A stretch of 64,000 bases of DNA, from contig CAZLOS010000014.1 in NCBI GenBank assembly GCA_964561215.1, positions 4,102 through 68,101 on the forward strand, written 5' to 3'. Each line of letters begins with the position of its first letter. The stretch's first letter is position 1. Position numbers and translations under genes: made by a program. Positions 16,794 to 25,518 of the stretch are shown here, piece by piece. This stretch comes from JAJFUV01 sp964561215 (GTDB taxonomy: Bacteria > Acidobacteriota > Terriglobia > Bryobacterales > Bryobacteraceae). The notes below the pieces were generated by a model. That model was not told the origin of the DNA. It did no database searches and saw only the letters and a list, made by a program, of their open reading frames with translations.

Positions 16794-18116
16794 TTATTTT
16801 TGAAATAGCGCATCGAGCTGGCGCAGGGCGGATGCTGCGAGCCGCGAACCCGCGTCGCCGGTGTAGAAGGTGGCTCCGGGCGTCGGCTCGTAACCGCCCT
16901 GCCCGAAAGCTTCGCGCGTCGGAATGTAGCCGATGGCGTCGTTGGCCAGTTCCACCACGAGTGTGTGGCGCGCCGGCGATTTGCGCTTGATCTCCAGGCC
17001 GTACTCGTTGAAAATCTCGCCCGGCAACCCCACGACGGCCGCATCGCCCAGGCGGATCACCATGACCTCGGGCAGATCGTCCTCGTGCTGTTTCTCGTAC
17101 ATGCCGAGGCGGGTCACGGCCCAATACTCGTCAGGCAGGCCGTCCACCTGTCCCGGCGCATGGCCTCCGGCCAGTTCGCGGATGACGTTCTGGCACCACC
17201 GGTGTTCTTCCTCGCTGATTTTGAGACGTTCGAGCGGCACACGTTCGCTCGAGACGGCGAGTTCGTCGCCCTCGACGGGCTCGGCGGAACGGAGCGCCTG
17301 ACACGCATCCGCAGCCAGCATGTAGCCGGCGCGTTCGGTCATGGTGTAGCCGCGGCCCATGGTGCGGTCGCTGTAATCGACGTGGTTCACATTGCCGCAA
17401 CAGCCATTGAAGTACGCCGCCACGAAATCCGGGCCGAATAGCTGGCGCATGGCAATCGCCAGATAGCCTGGGAAATCCGCCGAATAGAGCCAGTTGTCGC
17501 CTGCCAGGATGGCGGGGTGCAGCGCATAGTTCACCACTGCGGCCCGCTCCACGCCATCTCGTTTCACGCCAAGCACGCGCAATTCGAAGTCCGCCCCGCC
17601 CAGCGGTTTGACCACGAAGTCCGGATCGAGGCCCTCCCAGTTCATGTGCGTCCGGCCGTCTTTGCACAGCAGGCGGCGATTGTGGGGCAGACGGTCCTCG
17701 AAGACCGCCCCGGCTACCAAGTCCGCCTCCGACAGGTTGCCAACAGCCAGAGGCACGGCCTCGGCGATCCGATCGAGAAACCGCTGGATGTCCGCCTCAT
17801 CGCATTTCGGCAGCGACCCCAGGTTCATAGGAGCCGGACCGCTGTGCGTGTGCGTGGCTGCCACCAGGATGCGTCCGGCGGGAATACCGCTGGCGCGCGA
17901 AGCGCACTCACGGATGTGTGCGACATTGTCGCGGTTCAGCATGCAGATGTCCGCCGAGAGCATCGCCGCGCGGTCGCCTGTCGAATTCTCGAAGACGAAG
18001 GCTCGGGCGCACAGCGGATCGTGCACGCCGCGGGCAGCATAATCGTCCCTGAAATTGCCCATCAGGGGCAGGCCTGGAGCAGGTGTGTAATCGACTTCCG
18101 CGACGCCAATCCGCAT
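16794..18116 (-). CDS. Neutral/alkaline ceramidase-like amidase (cytoplasmic form)
   Basis: 440 residues from ATG 18116, chosen because GGAGGG lies about 10 bases upstream. A -10-like TATCAT (18142-18137) would start transcription below the upstream ATG at 18134. The N-terminal 'GVAEVDYTPAPGLPLMG' and the metal motif 'ATHTHSGPAPMN' are those of the neutral/alkaline non-lysosomal ceramidase superfamily, as is 'NGCCGNVNHVDY'. Secreted ceramidases are about 650-700 residues; this one is short, with no signal peptide and without the C-terminal domain, so it probably hydrolyses another N-acyl compound. It heads a three-gene operon with two small tandem paralogues. Confidence 0.88.
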   Translation of the reverse strand: MRIGVAEVDYTPAPGLPLMGNFRDDYAARGVHDPLCARAFVFENSTGDRAAMLSADICMLNRDNVAHIRECASRASGIPAGRILVAATHTHSGPAPMNLGSLPKCDEADIQRFLDRIAEAVPLAVGNLSEADLVAGAVFEDRLPHNRRLLCKDGRTHMNWEGLDPDFVVKPLGGADFELRVLGVKRDGVERAAVVNYALHPAILAGDNWLYSADFPGYLAIAMRQLFGPDFVAAYFNGCCGNVNHVDYSDRTMGRGYTMTERAGYMLAADACQALRSAEPVEGDELAVSSERVPLERLKISEEEHRWCQNVIRELAGGHAPGQVDGLPDEYWAVTRLGMYEKQHEDDLPEVMVIRLGDAAVVGLPGEIFNEYGLEIKRKSPARHTLVVELANDAIGYIPTREAFGQGGYEPTPGATFYTGDAGSRLAASALRQLDALFQK

Positions 18117-18166
18117 ACTGTTTAATCCCTCCATTCATGATACTGCCGGCGTGCTCGGCGCTTCGA

Positions 18167-18172
18167 TACACT
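18167..18172 (+). promoter_or_regulatory. -10-like TACACT for the D-aminoacylase gene (leaderless)
   Basis: TACACT ends seven bases before ATG 18180, and there is no ribosome site. Divergent from the ceramidase-like operon promoter about 30 bases away. Confidence 0.4.
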
Positions 18173-18179
18173 CAAAACG

Positions 18180-19688
18180 ATGGAAACGCTTCTGTTCGCG
18201 AATGGCTCGCTGGTGGACGGCACCGGCGCGCCGCCCGTGCGAGGCGATGTGCTGGTGCGGGATGGTCGCATCGCCCAGGTAGGCAAGGTCAGGATCGACG
18301 GGGAATGCCGGCGCATCGATTGCACAGGACTCGTCGTTGCGCCGGGCTTCATCGATATACACAGCCACTCGGATTTGCAGGTGCTGGCGAACCGCCGCGA
18401 GAAATCCGGCCAGGGCGTGACCACCGAGATAGTGGGTAACTGCGGTTTCTCGCCGTACCCGAGCGGCGCCGATCCCAAGTTGCTGCGCGAGTACGCGCAG
18501 CCGATCCTCATGGGGGAAGGCGCTTGGGGCTGGAAGAGCGCCAAGGACTATCTGAAGGCCGCAGCCGAACAATCGCGCCTGGTAAACGTGCTGTCGCTGG
18601 TAGGGCACGGCAGCCTGCGCGTAGCCGTGGCCGGCTTTCGCCAGGATGCGCTCAGCAAGGCCGAAATGGACCATGCCGAACAGATGCTGGACCAGTGCCT
18701 GAGCGAGGGGGCCTCAGGCTTCACGACGGGACTGATGTACGCGCCCGGGTCCAGCGCTCCGGTCGAGGAAATTGTGCGGTTGTGCAAGGTGGCGGCGCGG
18801 CGCGGCAAGGTTTACGCCACGCACATGCGCAGCTATGCCTGGCAGTTGCTGGAAGCACTCGACGAACAGATCCGAATCGCCCGGGAGAGCGGCTGCCGGA
18901 TCGAAATCTCGCACCTGCAGGCGGTGGGACAGGCCAACTGGCACAAGCAGGAACAGGCTCTGGAAAAAATCGAAAACGCTCGCCGGCAGGGCGTGGACAT
19001 AGGCTTCGACATCTATCCGTACACGGCAGGCAGCACCATGCTGACGCAGTTCCTGCCACAATCGGCGCTGGCGGGTGGCCTGGATGGCATGGTGGCGCTG
19101 CTGAAGAACCCGCAGAAGCGTGAGCGGATCGCGGCCGAAGTACGACAGATGACCGCGCAGCGGTGGACCGACGTGCTCGTCACTTCGGTGGCCACGGAAG
19201 CCAACCGGCCGATCGTGGGGAAGAACATCGGCGAGATCGCCGGAATGCGCAAGAAAGATCCGGTTGAAACGGTGCTGGACCTGCTGATCGAAGAGAGGGA
19301 CAACATCATCATCGTGTCGTTCAACCAGAGCGAGGACAACCTGCGCAAGCTGCTGACACATCCGTTGTGCAGCGTGGGCAGCGACGGTTTCTATGTGAAG
19401 GGGCGTCCCCACCCCCGGCTTTACGGCACCTTCCCCGCACTGCTTGGACGCGTGGTGCGCGAGAAGCACTGGATGAGCCTCGAACAGGCGGTGCACAAGA
19501 TCACTGGCCGTCCGGCAGAGCGTTTCGGAATCAAGGACCGCGGCAGGCTCGCGGCGGGCTGCGCGGCGGACATCGCCGTTTTCGACGCGAACACGGTGAT
19601 GGGCCCGGGTACGTACGAGAAGCCGGAGCAGGCCCCCATCGGTATCCGCATGGTATTTCGCAACGGCCGCCAGGTGACGCCCGCTTGA
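18180..19688 (+). CDS. N-acyl-D-amino-acid deacylase family amidohydrolase
   Basis: 502 residues, the usual length for D-aminoacylases. 'VVAPGFIDIHSHSD' carries the HxH metal site near residue 58, 'VGNCGFSPYP' holds the metal-ligand Cys typical of D-aminoacylases, 'THMRSY' and 'RIEISHLQAVG' give the next His ligands, and 'VGSDGFYVKGRPHPR' contains the catalytic Asp region. It would remove the acyl group from N-acyl-D-amino acids in the cytosol. It pairs by a TTGA overlap with a second amidohydrolase. The neighbouring ceramidase-like operon, divergently transcribed, also suggests N-acyl substrates. Confidence 0.92.
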   Translation: METLLFANGSLVDGTGAPPVRGDVLVRDGRIAQVGKVRIDGECRRIDCTGLVVAPGFIDIHSHSDLQVLANRREKSGQGVTTEIVGNCGFSPYPSGADPKLLREYAQPILMGEGAWGWKSAKDYLKAAAEQSRLVNVLSLVGHGSLRVAVAGFRQDALSKAEMDHAEQMLDQCLSEGASGFTTGLMYAPGSSAPVEEIVRLCKVAARRGKVYATHMRSYAWQLLEALDEQIRIARESGCRIEISHLQAVGQANWHKQEQALEKIENARRQGVDIGFDIYPYTAGSTMLTQFLPQSALAGGLDGMVALLKNPQKRERIAAEVRQMTAQRWTDVLVTSVATEANRPIVGKNIGEIAGMRKKDPVETVLDLLIEERDNIIIVSFNQSEDNLRKLLTHPLCSVGSDGFYVKGRPHPRLYGTFPALLGRVVREKHWMSLEQAVHKITGRPAERFGIKDRGRLAAGCAADIAVFDANTVMGPGTYEKPEQAPIGIRMVFRNGRQVTPA

Positions 19689-20683
19689 ACGAAGAAACCG
19701 CGTGGAACATCACGGCCGCCGACAACGAACTCTTCCAGCGGGAGTTGGATTCGTTTCTCCCCCACCGCGTCTTCGACGCCCACGCGCATCTCTACCATCT
19801 CGAAGATTTCGGTGTAAATCCCACGTCGTTCCTTTCCGCAGGTCCGACGCCGGCCGGATTGGCCGGATTCCGGGATTGGTCCTGCCGTTTGACGCCGCGT
19901 CGCGAGTACTCGGTGCTGGCTTTCGGTTTCCCGGCCGCGGGACTGGATGTGGAAGCCGCCAACCGATTCGTAGCAGCCGAAGTGCGCGGAGACCGGCAAT
20001 CCCGTGCCGCCATGGTGGTCACACCGGAACTGGACGCGGAAGCGGTGAGGGCCGCCGTGTGCCGGGAGAAGTTCGCCGGACTGAAGTGCTACCACGTGTA
20101 TGCCGGCACGCAGCCGACATTCGAAGCGGAGGTGGGCAGGTACCTCAGCGAGGATCATATGCGCGTGGCGCACGAAGAGCGGCTCACTATCACGTTGCAC
20201 CTGGTACGGGCGCGAGCGCTGGCCGATCCGGCGAATCAGCAGGCCATCCGCTCCTATGCCGAACGCTATCCGAGTGCGCGCTTGGTGCTGGCGCATGCTG
20301 GGCGCGGGTTCAATCCGTGCCACACGATTGAAGGGATCGGGGCGCTAAAGGGCCTGCGAAACGTATGGTTCGACACGAGCGCGGTCTGCGAGGGAGGGGC
20401 CTACGAGGCCGTCATCGAGACGATGGGCGTTGGCCGGCTGCTCTATGGGTCCGACTTCCCCGTGTCGCTCATGCGGGCTCGCCCGGTGGCGCTGGGCGAT
20501 TCATTCCTCTGGATATCGCGGGAGAATACCGACTTTACAGCGGCTTACGCGGATGTCGCCCCGTCGCTCACCGGCATGGAATCCTTGCGCGTTCTGAAAC
20601 GGGCGTGCCACCACATGCACCTTTCAGACTCGGACGTCGAGCGTATCTTCTGGCGCAACGCGGCGGAACTGTTCGGGCTTTAA
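19685..20683 (+). CDS. Amidohydrolase-2 family TIM-barrel hydrolase
   Basis: 332 residues from TTG 19685. The start overlaps the preceding stop as TTGA, and AGGTGA lies 7 bases upstream. 'HRVFDAHAHLYH' holds the N-terminal metal motif, 'RLVLAHAGRGF' the strand-5 or -6 His, and 'LLYGSDFPVSLM' the catalytic Asp. The family includes decarboxylases and lactonases that hydrolyse sugar acids or aromatic acids. I cannot name the substrate. The coupled translation with the D-aminoacylase suggests a joint pathway. Confidence 0.88.
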   Translation: MNEETAWNITAADNELFQRELDSFLPHRVFDAHAHLYHLEDFGVNPTSFLSAGPTPAGLAGFRDWSCRLTPRREYSVLAFGFPAAGLDVEAANRFVAAEVRGDRQSRAAMVVTPELDAEAVRAAVCREKFAGLKCYHVYAGTQPTFEAEVGRYLSEDHMRVAHEERLTITLHLVRARALADPANQQAIRSYAERYPSARLVLAHAGRGFNPCHTIEGIGALKGLRNVWFDTSAVCEGGAYEAVIETMGVGRLLYGSDFPVSLMRARPVALGDSFLWISRENTDFTAAYADVAPSLTGMESLRVLKRACHHMHLSDSDVERIFWRNAAELFGL

Positions 20684-20727
20684 TCCCCAGGGAATCAATC
20701 ACCTTCCCGGCATACCTCCAACAGTGG

Positions 20728-20733
20728 CAGAAT
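20728..20733 (+). promoter_or_regulatory. -10-like CAGAAT before the isomerase (leaderless)
   Basis: CAGAAT with an upstream TG (TGGCAGAAT context) ends six bases before ATG 20740. No ribosome site is seen. Weak match taken alone. Confidence 0.3.
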
Positions 20734-20739
20734 GGATTC

Positions 20740-22347
20740 ATGTCACAACCAGTTATCCTTGTTGCGAGCGGAGATTTGCGCCTATCGGCGAACCAGCAGT
20801 GCTGGCCCGCCCAGCAGCGCATGGAAGCAGCGGTCATGGCCGCCATCCGGAAGGAAGGCTATGAAGTCGTGCGAGGCCATGATGTCGACCCTGTGGAAGG
20901 CCACGGCTTCATCAAGAGCCAGATCCAGGGTATCGAAATCTTCCGCAAGATCCCCAAGGATGCGCCCGTGGTCGTCGCGGAAGCGGTTTGGCAGTACAGC
21001 CACCACGTCCTGCCGGGCCTGCTGACGCACAAGGGCCCCATCCTGACGGTGGCCAACTGGAGCGGCGAGTATCCCGGCCTGGTGGGCATGTTGAACCTGA
21101 ACGCCGGCCTGACGAAAGCGGGCGTGAAGTATACGACCTTGTGGAGCGAGGATTTCACCGATCAGTACTTCCAGAGCCGGCTGCGCAACTGGCTGAAGGG
21201 TAAACCGGTGCGCCACGACACCAGCCACGCCGTGAAACTCAGCTCCTTTAAGCTGCCCCCCGCGGCCGAACAGACCGGAGCAGTGCTGGCGCAGGAACTG
21301 TTGGCGGACAAGGCCATCATGGGCATCTTCGATGAAGGCTGCATGGGTATGTACAACGCCATCATCCAGGATGAACTGCTGTTCAAAATCGGCATCTGCA
21401 AGGAACGGCTGAGCCAGTCCACGTTGTACGCGGCCATGCTCACGGTACCGGACGCCGAGGCGCAGGAAGTTCGCAATTGGCTGGACGCCAAGGGCATGAA
21501 GTTCGTCACGGGGCCGAATCCGGACACGGATCTCACGGACGGCCAGATTCTCGATCAGTGCAAGATGTACATTTCGGCCGTGCGGCTCGCCGACCAGTTC
21601 GGCTGCTCGTTGATCGGCATCCAGTACCAGCAGGGCCTGAAGGACCTGGTGCCGGCTTCGGACCTGGTCGAAGGACTGTTGAACAACGTAGACCGTCCGC
21701 CGGTGAAGGACGCCCAGGGGCGTGTGCTGTTCGAAGGCAAACCGGTCCCGCACTTCAACGAAGTGGATGAAGGCGCTGGAGTCGACGCGCTGGCGACCAA
21801 TCGCGTGTGGACGAAACTGGGTATCCCGCCCGAGACGACCTTGCACGACGTGCGCTACGGCGAGGATTACGAACTCAACGGCAAGAAGGAATTCGTTTGG
21901 ATATATGAGATCAGCGGCGCGGTTCCGCCTGCACACCTTCCCGGCGGCTACGCGGGCGCGAGCAGCGAACGTCAGCCACCAATGTTCTTCAAAAAGGGCG
22001 GCGGCACGATTAAGGGCCTCTGCAAACCCGGCGAGATCGTCTGGAGCCGCGTGTTCGTGGACAACGGGAAATTAAAGGCGGATATCGGGCGCGGCAGGGC
22101 CGTACAACTTCCGCAGGAAGAAACCGACCGCCTCTGGAAGATCACCAATCCGGAATGGCCCATGATGCAGGCCATCACGTATGGCGTCAGCCGGAATCAG
22201 TTCATGGCGCGCCACAAGTCGAACCACATCCAGGTGGCCTATGCGCCGGATGCCGAAAGCGCCAACACAGCTCTGGCCACGAAGGCCGCCATGTTCCGGG
22301 AATTGGGGGTGGAAGTCTCCATCTGCGGAACCAACCACGGCCTGTAA
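20740..22347 (+). CDS. L-fucose/L-arabinose isomerase-like protein
   Basis: 535 residues from ATG 20740. The N-terminal domain follows the 'ANWSGEYPGLVGMLNLNAG' pattern of fucose-isomerase-fold proteins. 'FDEGCMGMYNAI' supplies an acidic residue where the catalytic Glu is expected, and 'SRNQFMARHKSNHIQVAYA' and 'ICGTNHGL' at the C-terminus resemble the metal-binding end. It probably interconverts an aldose and ketose (6-deoxy or pentose) in the cytosol. The true substrate is uncertain, as this subfamily is poorly studied. It leads a run with a Gfo/Idh oxidoreductase, homoserine kinase and a URO-D-like protein. Confidence 0.85.
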   Translation: MSQPVILVASGDLRLSANQQCWPAQQRMEAAVMAAIRKEGYEVVRGHDVDPVEGHGFIKSQIQGIEIFRKIPKDAPVVVAEAVWQYSHHVLPGLLTHKGPILTVANWSGEYPGLVGMLNLNAGLTKAGVKYTTLWSEDFTDQYFQSRLRNWLKGKPVRHDTSHAVKLSSFKLPPAAEQTGAVLAQELLADKAIMGIFDEGCMGMYNAIIQDELLFKIGICKERLSQSTLYAAMLTVPDAEAQEVRNWLDAKGMKFVTGPNPDTDLTDGQILDQCKMYISAVRLADQFGCSLIGIQYQQGLKDLVPASDLVEGLLNNVDRPPVKDAQGRVLFEGKPVPHFNEVDEGAGVDALATNRVWTKLGIPPETTLHDVRYGEDYELNGKKEFVWIYEISGAVPPAHLPGGYAGASSERQPPMFFKKGGGTIKGLCKPGEIVWSRVFVDNGKLKADIGRGRAVQLPQEETDRLWKITNPEWPMMQAITYGVSRNQFMARHKSNHIQVAYAPDAESANTALATKAAMFRELGVEVSICGTNHGL

Positions 22348-22357
22348 CAGAAACCTG

Positions 22358-22452
22358 CTGGAAAAGGGGGCAGACAGCCTTTTCCGCGAGGGCATTTTAG
22401 CGCGACCTGGCGTAAGATCCAGGCAGGAAAAGGTGTCTGTCCCCTTTTCCAG
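22358..22452. repeat. REP-like imperfect inverted repeat with internal hairpin
   Basis: The left arm 22358-22385 and right arm 22426-22452 are near-perfect reverse complements built on CTGGAAAAGGGGACAGACACC, with one extra base in the left arm. The central 40 bases contain a smaller CCTGG/CCAGG stem (22406-22423). The core resembles palindromic REP/BIME elements mobilised by REP-associated tyrosine transposases (RAYT) in other bacteria. No transposase is nearby. It fills almost the whole gap between the isomerase and the next gene. Confidence 0.75.
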
Positions 22453-22475
22453 AAACAACACAGGAGGTTACCGGA

Positions 22476-23495
22476 GTGCGAGTAGGACTCATCGGTACAG
22501 GTGCAATCTCTTACAAACACGCGCAAGCGTATAAGAACATTGGGTGGGAAGTCACGGTCTGCAACGACATCAGCGAGAAGGCCGGCGAAAAATTCTGCGC
22601 CCAGTTCGGCTGCGAATTCGTGAAGACCTATCAGGAACTCTGCCGGCATCCCAAGGTGGACCTGGTGGACGTCTGCACGTTTCCGGATTTCCGCCTGCAG
22701 CCCATCGAAATCTGCGCTGAGAGCAAGAAACACGTCCAGGTGCAGAAACCGATGTCGACGAACCTCGAGGCGGCGCGGCAGATGCTCGACATCGCTCACA
22801 AGGCCGGCATTACGCTGAGCGTGGTGAGCCAGCACCGTTTCGACGACTCGGTCCAGTTTCTGAAGAAAGCCATCGCAGCCGGCCGGCTGGGCAAGATCCT
22901 TCAGGCGGACGCGTACGTCAAGTGGTACCGGTCGGACGAATACTATTCGCGTCCGATCAAGGGCAGTTGGGCCACCGAAGGCGGCGGCGCACTGATCAAC
23001 CAGGGGATTCACCAGGCGGACGTGTTGCTTTATTTGATCGGCCCGGTGAAGGAGTTATTCGCCTACTGGCAACTGGCGGCGTTGCATAAGAAGATCGAAA
23101 GCGAAGACGTGGTCTGCTCCGTGATGAAGTACGCGAACGGCGCTACCGGCGTGATTCAGGCCTCGACGTCGTTCTGGCCGGGCTATACCGAGCGCATGGA
23201 GATCCACGGCACCAAGGGCAGCGCGATCATCTCCGGCGACCGGCTGACGACTTGGGACGTTCAGGACGATTCCGGTGAACCGGCGCCGATCGCTACCAAT
23301 GTTGCCAGCGGCGCGTCCGATCCGATGGCCATTTCGCTCACGCCGTTCGAGCGGCAGTTCACCGACCTGGGCGAAGCCATCCGCACGGGCCGGAAGCCAC
23401 TGATTGCGGGCGAAGAAGGCTACCGAGCCCTGGAGCTGGTAACCAGCGTGTACCGCTCCTGCCGCGAAGGGAAGAAAGTAGACCTCGGAGGGTAG
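22476..23495 (+). CDS. Gfo/Idh/MocA family oxidoreductase (cytoplasmic)
   Basis: 339 residues from GTG 22476, with AGGAGG 8 bases upstream. 'VGLIGTGAISYKHAQAY' is the NAD-binding Rossmann motif at the very N-terminus, so there is no export signal. 'HVQVQKPMSTNLE' keeps the catalytic Lys-Pro, and 'GGGALINQGIHQADVLLYL' holds the conserved His of the C-terminal domain. It probably oxidises a sugar or cyclitol that the adjacent isomerase handles. Thirteen bases separate it from thrB. Confidence 0.92.
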   Translation: MRVGLIGTGAISYKHAQAYKNIGWEVTVCNDISEKAGEKFCAQFGCEFVKTYQELCRHPKVDLVDVCTFPDFRLQPIEICAESKKHVQVQKPMSTNLEAARQMLDIAHKAGITLSVVSQHRFDDSVQFLKKAIAAGRLGKILQADAYVKWYRSDEYYSRPIKGSWATEGGGALINQGIHQADVLLYLIGPVKELFAYWQLAALHKKIESEDVVCSVMKYANGATGVIQASTSFWPGYTERMEIHGTKGSAIISGDRLTTWDVQDDSGEPAPIATNVASGASDPMAISLTPFERQFTDLGEAIRTGRKPLIAGEEGYRALELVTSVYRSCREGKKVDLGG

Positions 23496-23508
23496 GCCGC
23501 CGCAACCG

Positions 23509-24405
23509 ATGTCCTGGAAAACTCTGCGCGTTCCCGCATCCAGCGCCAATCTGGGCCCGGGTTTCGACTCGCTCGGATTGGCTCTGGGCATCTATCTCGA
23601 ATGCCGTTTCCGCGCCGCCGGGAAGCTTACTATCAGCGTCAGCGGCCGCGACACGGAGCTGATCCCAGCCAGCGCGGATAACCTCATCTGGCAGACCGCG
23701 CTGGCCGTGGCCCAGGATGTGGGCTCTGCATTACCTCCGGTCGAGATCGAGATTAACAATGATATTCCGATTGGCAAGGGTCTCGGCTCAAGCGCCGCGG
23801 CCCTCACCGCCGGCGTCGTCATCGCCGATCATCTGCTCGGACTGCATTGGAAACGGCCGCGGATCCTGGACGAGGCCGCCAAGATCGAAGGGCACCCGGA
23901 CAACGTGGCCGCTTGCGTACTGGGTTCCATCGTCGCCAGCGCCATCGATTCGGGCGGCGTCGCGCGATCGATTCGCCTGGAATTGCCCGCGCATTTCGGT
24001 CTTGCCGTCGTGGTGCCGGATTTCGTACTTCCCACGAGCAAAGCACGCGCCGCTCTGCCAACCACGTATTCGCGCGAGGACGCCGTGTTCAACGTGCAAC
24101 GCGCCTCGCTGCTGATCGCGGCCATGGCCACCGGGACGACCAGCGCGTTCCCCGTGGCGCTGGAGGACCGCTTCCACCAGCCCTACCGGTGCCCGCTTGT
24201 GCCGGGGCTGGACGAGGCGCTCCGGTTGCGCGCGCCCGGGCTGTTGGGCTGCGTGCTTAGCGGCGCGGGGCCATCCGTACTGGTGTTTTTCGAACGCGGC
24301 TACGAGCAGGTGGCCGACCTGGTCCGGCAGATCTTTCTGCTCCACGGCCACAGCGCCGATATCTTGCCCGCCACTATCGCGTCGCAAGGTTACATGATCG
24401 AATAA
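23509..24405 (+). CDS. thrB: Homoserine kinase
   Basis: 298 residues, typical for the GHMP-kinase homoserine kinase, which makes O-phosphohomoserine for threonine synthesis. 'VPASSANLGPGFDSLGLAL' at the N-terminus is diagnostic. The phosphate loop 'PIGKGLGSSAAAL' lies near residue 87, and 'LSGAGPSVLVF' is the third GHMP motif. No hom or thrC is next to it. Instead it sits in a sugar-catabolic run, 13 bases after an oxidoreductase and 12 before a URO-D-like gene, so its role as a threonine enzyme is by family and not by context. Confidence 0.93.
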   Translation: MSWKTLRVPASSANLGPGFDSLGLALGIYLECRFRAAGKLTISVSGRDTELIPASADNLIWQTALAVAQDVGSALPPVEIEINNDIPIGKGLGSSAAALTAGVVIADHLLGLHWKRPRILDEAAKIEGHPDNVAACVLGSIVASAIDSGGVARSIRLELPAHFGLAVVVPDFVLPTSKARAALPTTYSREDAVFNVQRASLLIAAMATGTTSAFPVALEDRFHQPYRCPLVPGLDEALRLRAPGLLGCVLSGAGPSVLVFFERGYEQVADLVRQIFLLHGHSADILPATIASQGYMIE

Positions 24406-24417
24406 GGAACCCCTCTC

Positions 24418-25506
24418 ATGGAGACGCTATCTTATAAGCCGAACGCCGGTGCGGTTGTGGAAAGGCTGCGCCGTCTTTACGCGCGACAGGCGCAAGATGA
24501 AGTCTTCGCGTCGTTCGAGATTCCGAATCCTGCGCTGGACCGCTTCGCCGCGCAGCATCCGACTCCCTTCTGCGATTACCCGGACCCGCACGAGCGCGTG
24601 CGGTTCTGGCAGGACGCACTCTCCGTGCATGCCTCGCTCGAAGACGATTCGGTTCCCTGCGCTTACCTGAGCGAATTCGACCAGGGGCTTTACGGCGGCC
24701 TGGTGGGCGGCGACGTGCGTTTCGTCGCGCACCCGGAAAACGGTTGGGTTTCGTCCATGGTGCCGCCGCTGCTCAAGGCATGGAGCGATTTCGATCGTCT
24801 GCCGGACCCGGCCGCGAGCCCGTGGCTGGAATGCTACCGCAGCCAGATGAAGCTGTTTGTCGAAGGCGCGCGCGGCCGCTTCGGCGTCAGCCACTTCATC
24901 ATGATCGACAGCCTCAACTTTGTCTATGAACTGGTGGGGGCCACCGCCACCTACACCGCGCTCACCGACGAGCCGGAAATGGTGCACCGCGCCGTGGATT
25001 TCGCCTACGACCTGAACCTGATGGTGCAGCGCATGTTCTTCGAGCACGTCCCGCTTTTCCAGGGCGGCACGGTGAGCAACATGGCGCAGTGGATTCCGGG
25101 CCGCATCGTGAGCGAAAGCGTGGACCCCTATCACATGACCAGCGTCAGGTACTTCGAGACCTGGGGCCGCGAACCGGTGGAGCGCATGCTCGCGAACTTC
25201 GACGGTGGCGTGATGCACCTGCATGGCAACGGGCGGCACCTGCTGGAAGCCGTCGCCAGCATCTCGAAGTTGAAAGCTCTCTACCTGGGCGACGATCGCG
25301 GGTATCCCGAGGCGGCCGACGTGCTGCCCAAATTGCGCCAGCGCGCCGCAACCCTGCCCTTCGTCACGCAGATTCCGTACGCGCCGTTCATCGAGAAGCT
25401 CGAACGGCACGAATTGACCGGCGGGGTGTTCTACAAAGTGAAAGGCGCCCCCGATGCCGGGAGCGCCAATCGTGCCATGGAGAGAGTGCGCGCCTACCGC
25501 GCGTAG
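24418..25506 (+). CDS. Uroporphyrinogen-decarboxylase-like protein (non-heme role)
   Basis: 362 residues, TIM-barrel layout of the URO-D/MtaA superfamily, with 'LHGNGRHLLEAV' near residue 273 at the place of the conserved C-terminal His motif. The N-terminal Arg-rich loop needed for uroporphyrinogen binding is not seen, so heme synthesis is unlikely. Many such paralogues in soil bacteria sit in carbohydrate clusters with no known reaction. AAGGA lies 9 bases before ATG. It ends the run that begins at 20740. A second member is at 59173. Confidence 0.75.
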   Translation: METLSYKPNAGAVVERLRRLYARQAQDEVFASFEIPNPALDRFAAQHPTPFCDYPDPHERVRFWQDALSVHASLEDDSVPCAYLSEFDQGLYGGLVGGDVRFVAHPENGWVSSMVPPLLKAWSDFDRLPDPAASPWLECYRSQMKLFVEGARGRFGVSHFIMIDSLNFVYELVGATATYTALTDEPEMVHRAVDFAYDLNLMVQRMFFEHVPLFQGGTVSNMAQWIPGRIVSESVDPYHMTSVRYFETWGREPVERMLANFDGGVMHLHGNGRHLLEAVASISKLKALYLGDDRGYPEAADVLPKLRQRAATLPFVTQIPYAPFIEKLERHELTGGVFYKVKGAPDAGSANRAMERVRAYRA

Positions 25507-25518
25507 TCTCCGGTTTCG

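Noticed and set aside
20365..20739. Longer N-terminus for the fucose-isomerase-like protein
   Set aside because: It overlaps the amidohydrolase in another frame and has shadow composition.
22072..22461. 129-codon minus-strand frame across the repeat at 22.4 kb
   Set aside because: Composed of the inverted repeat and antisense of the isomerase gene; no motif.
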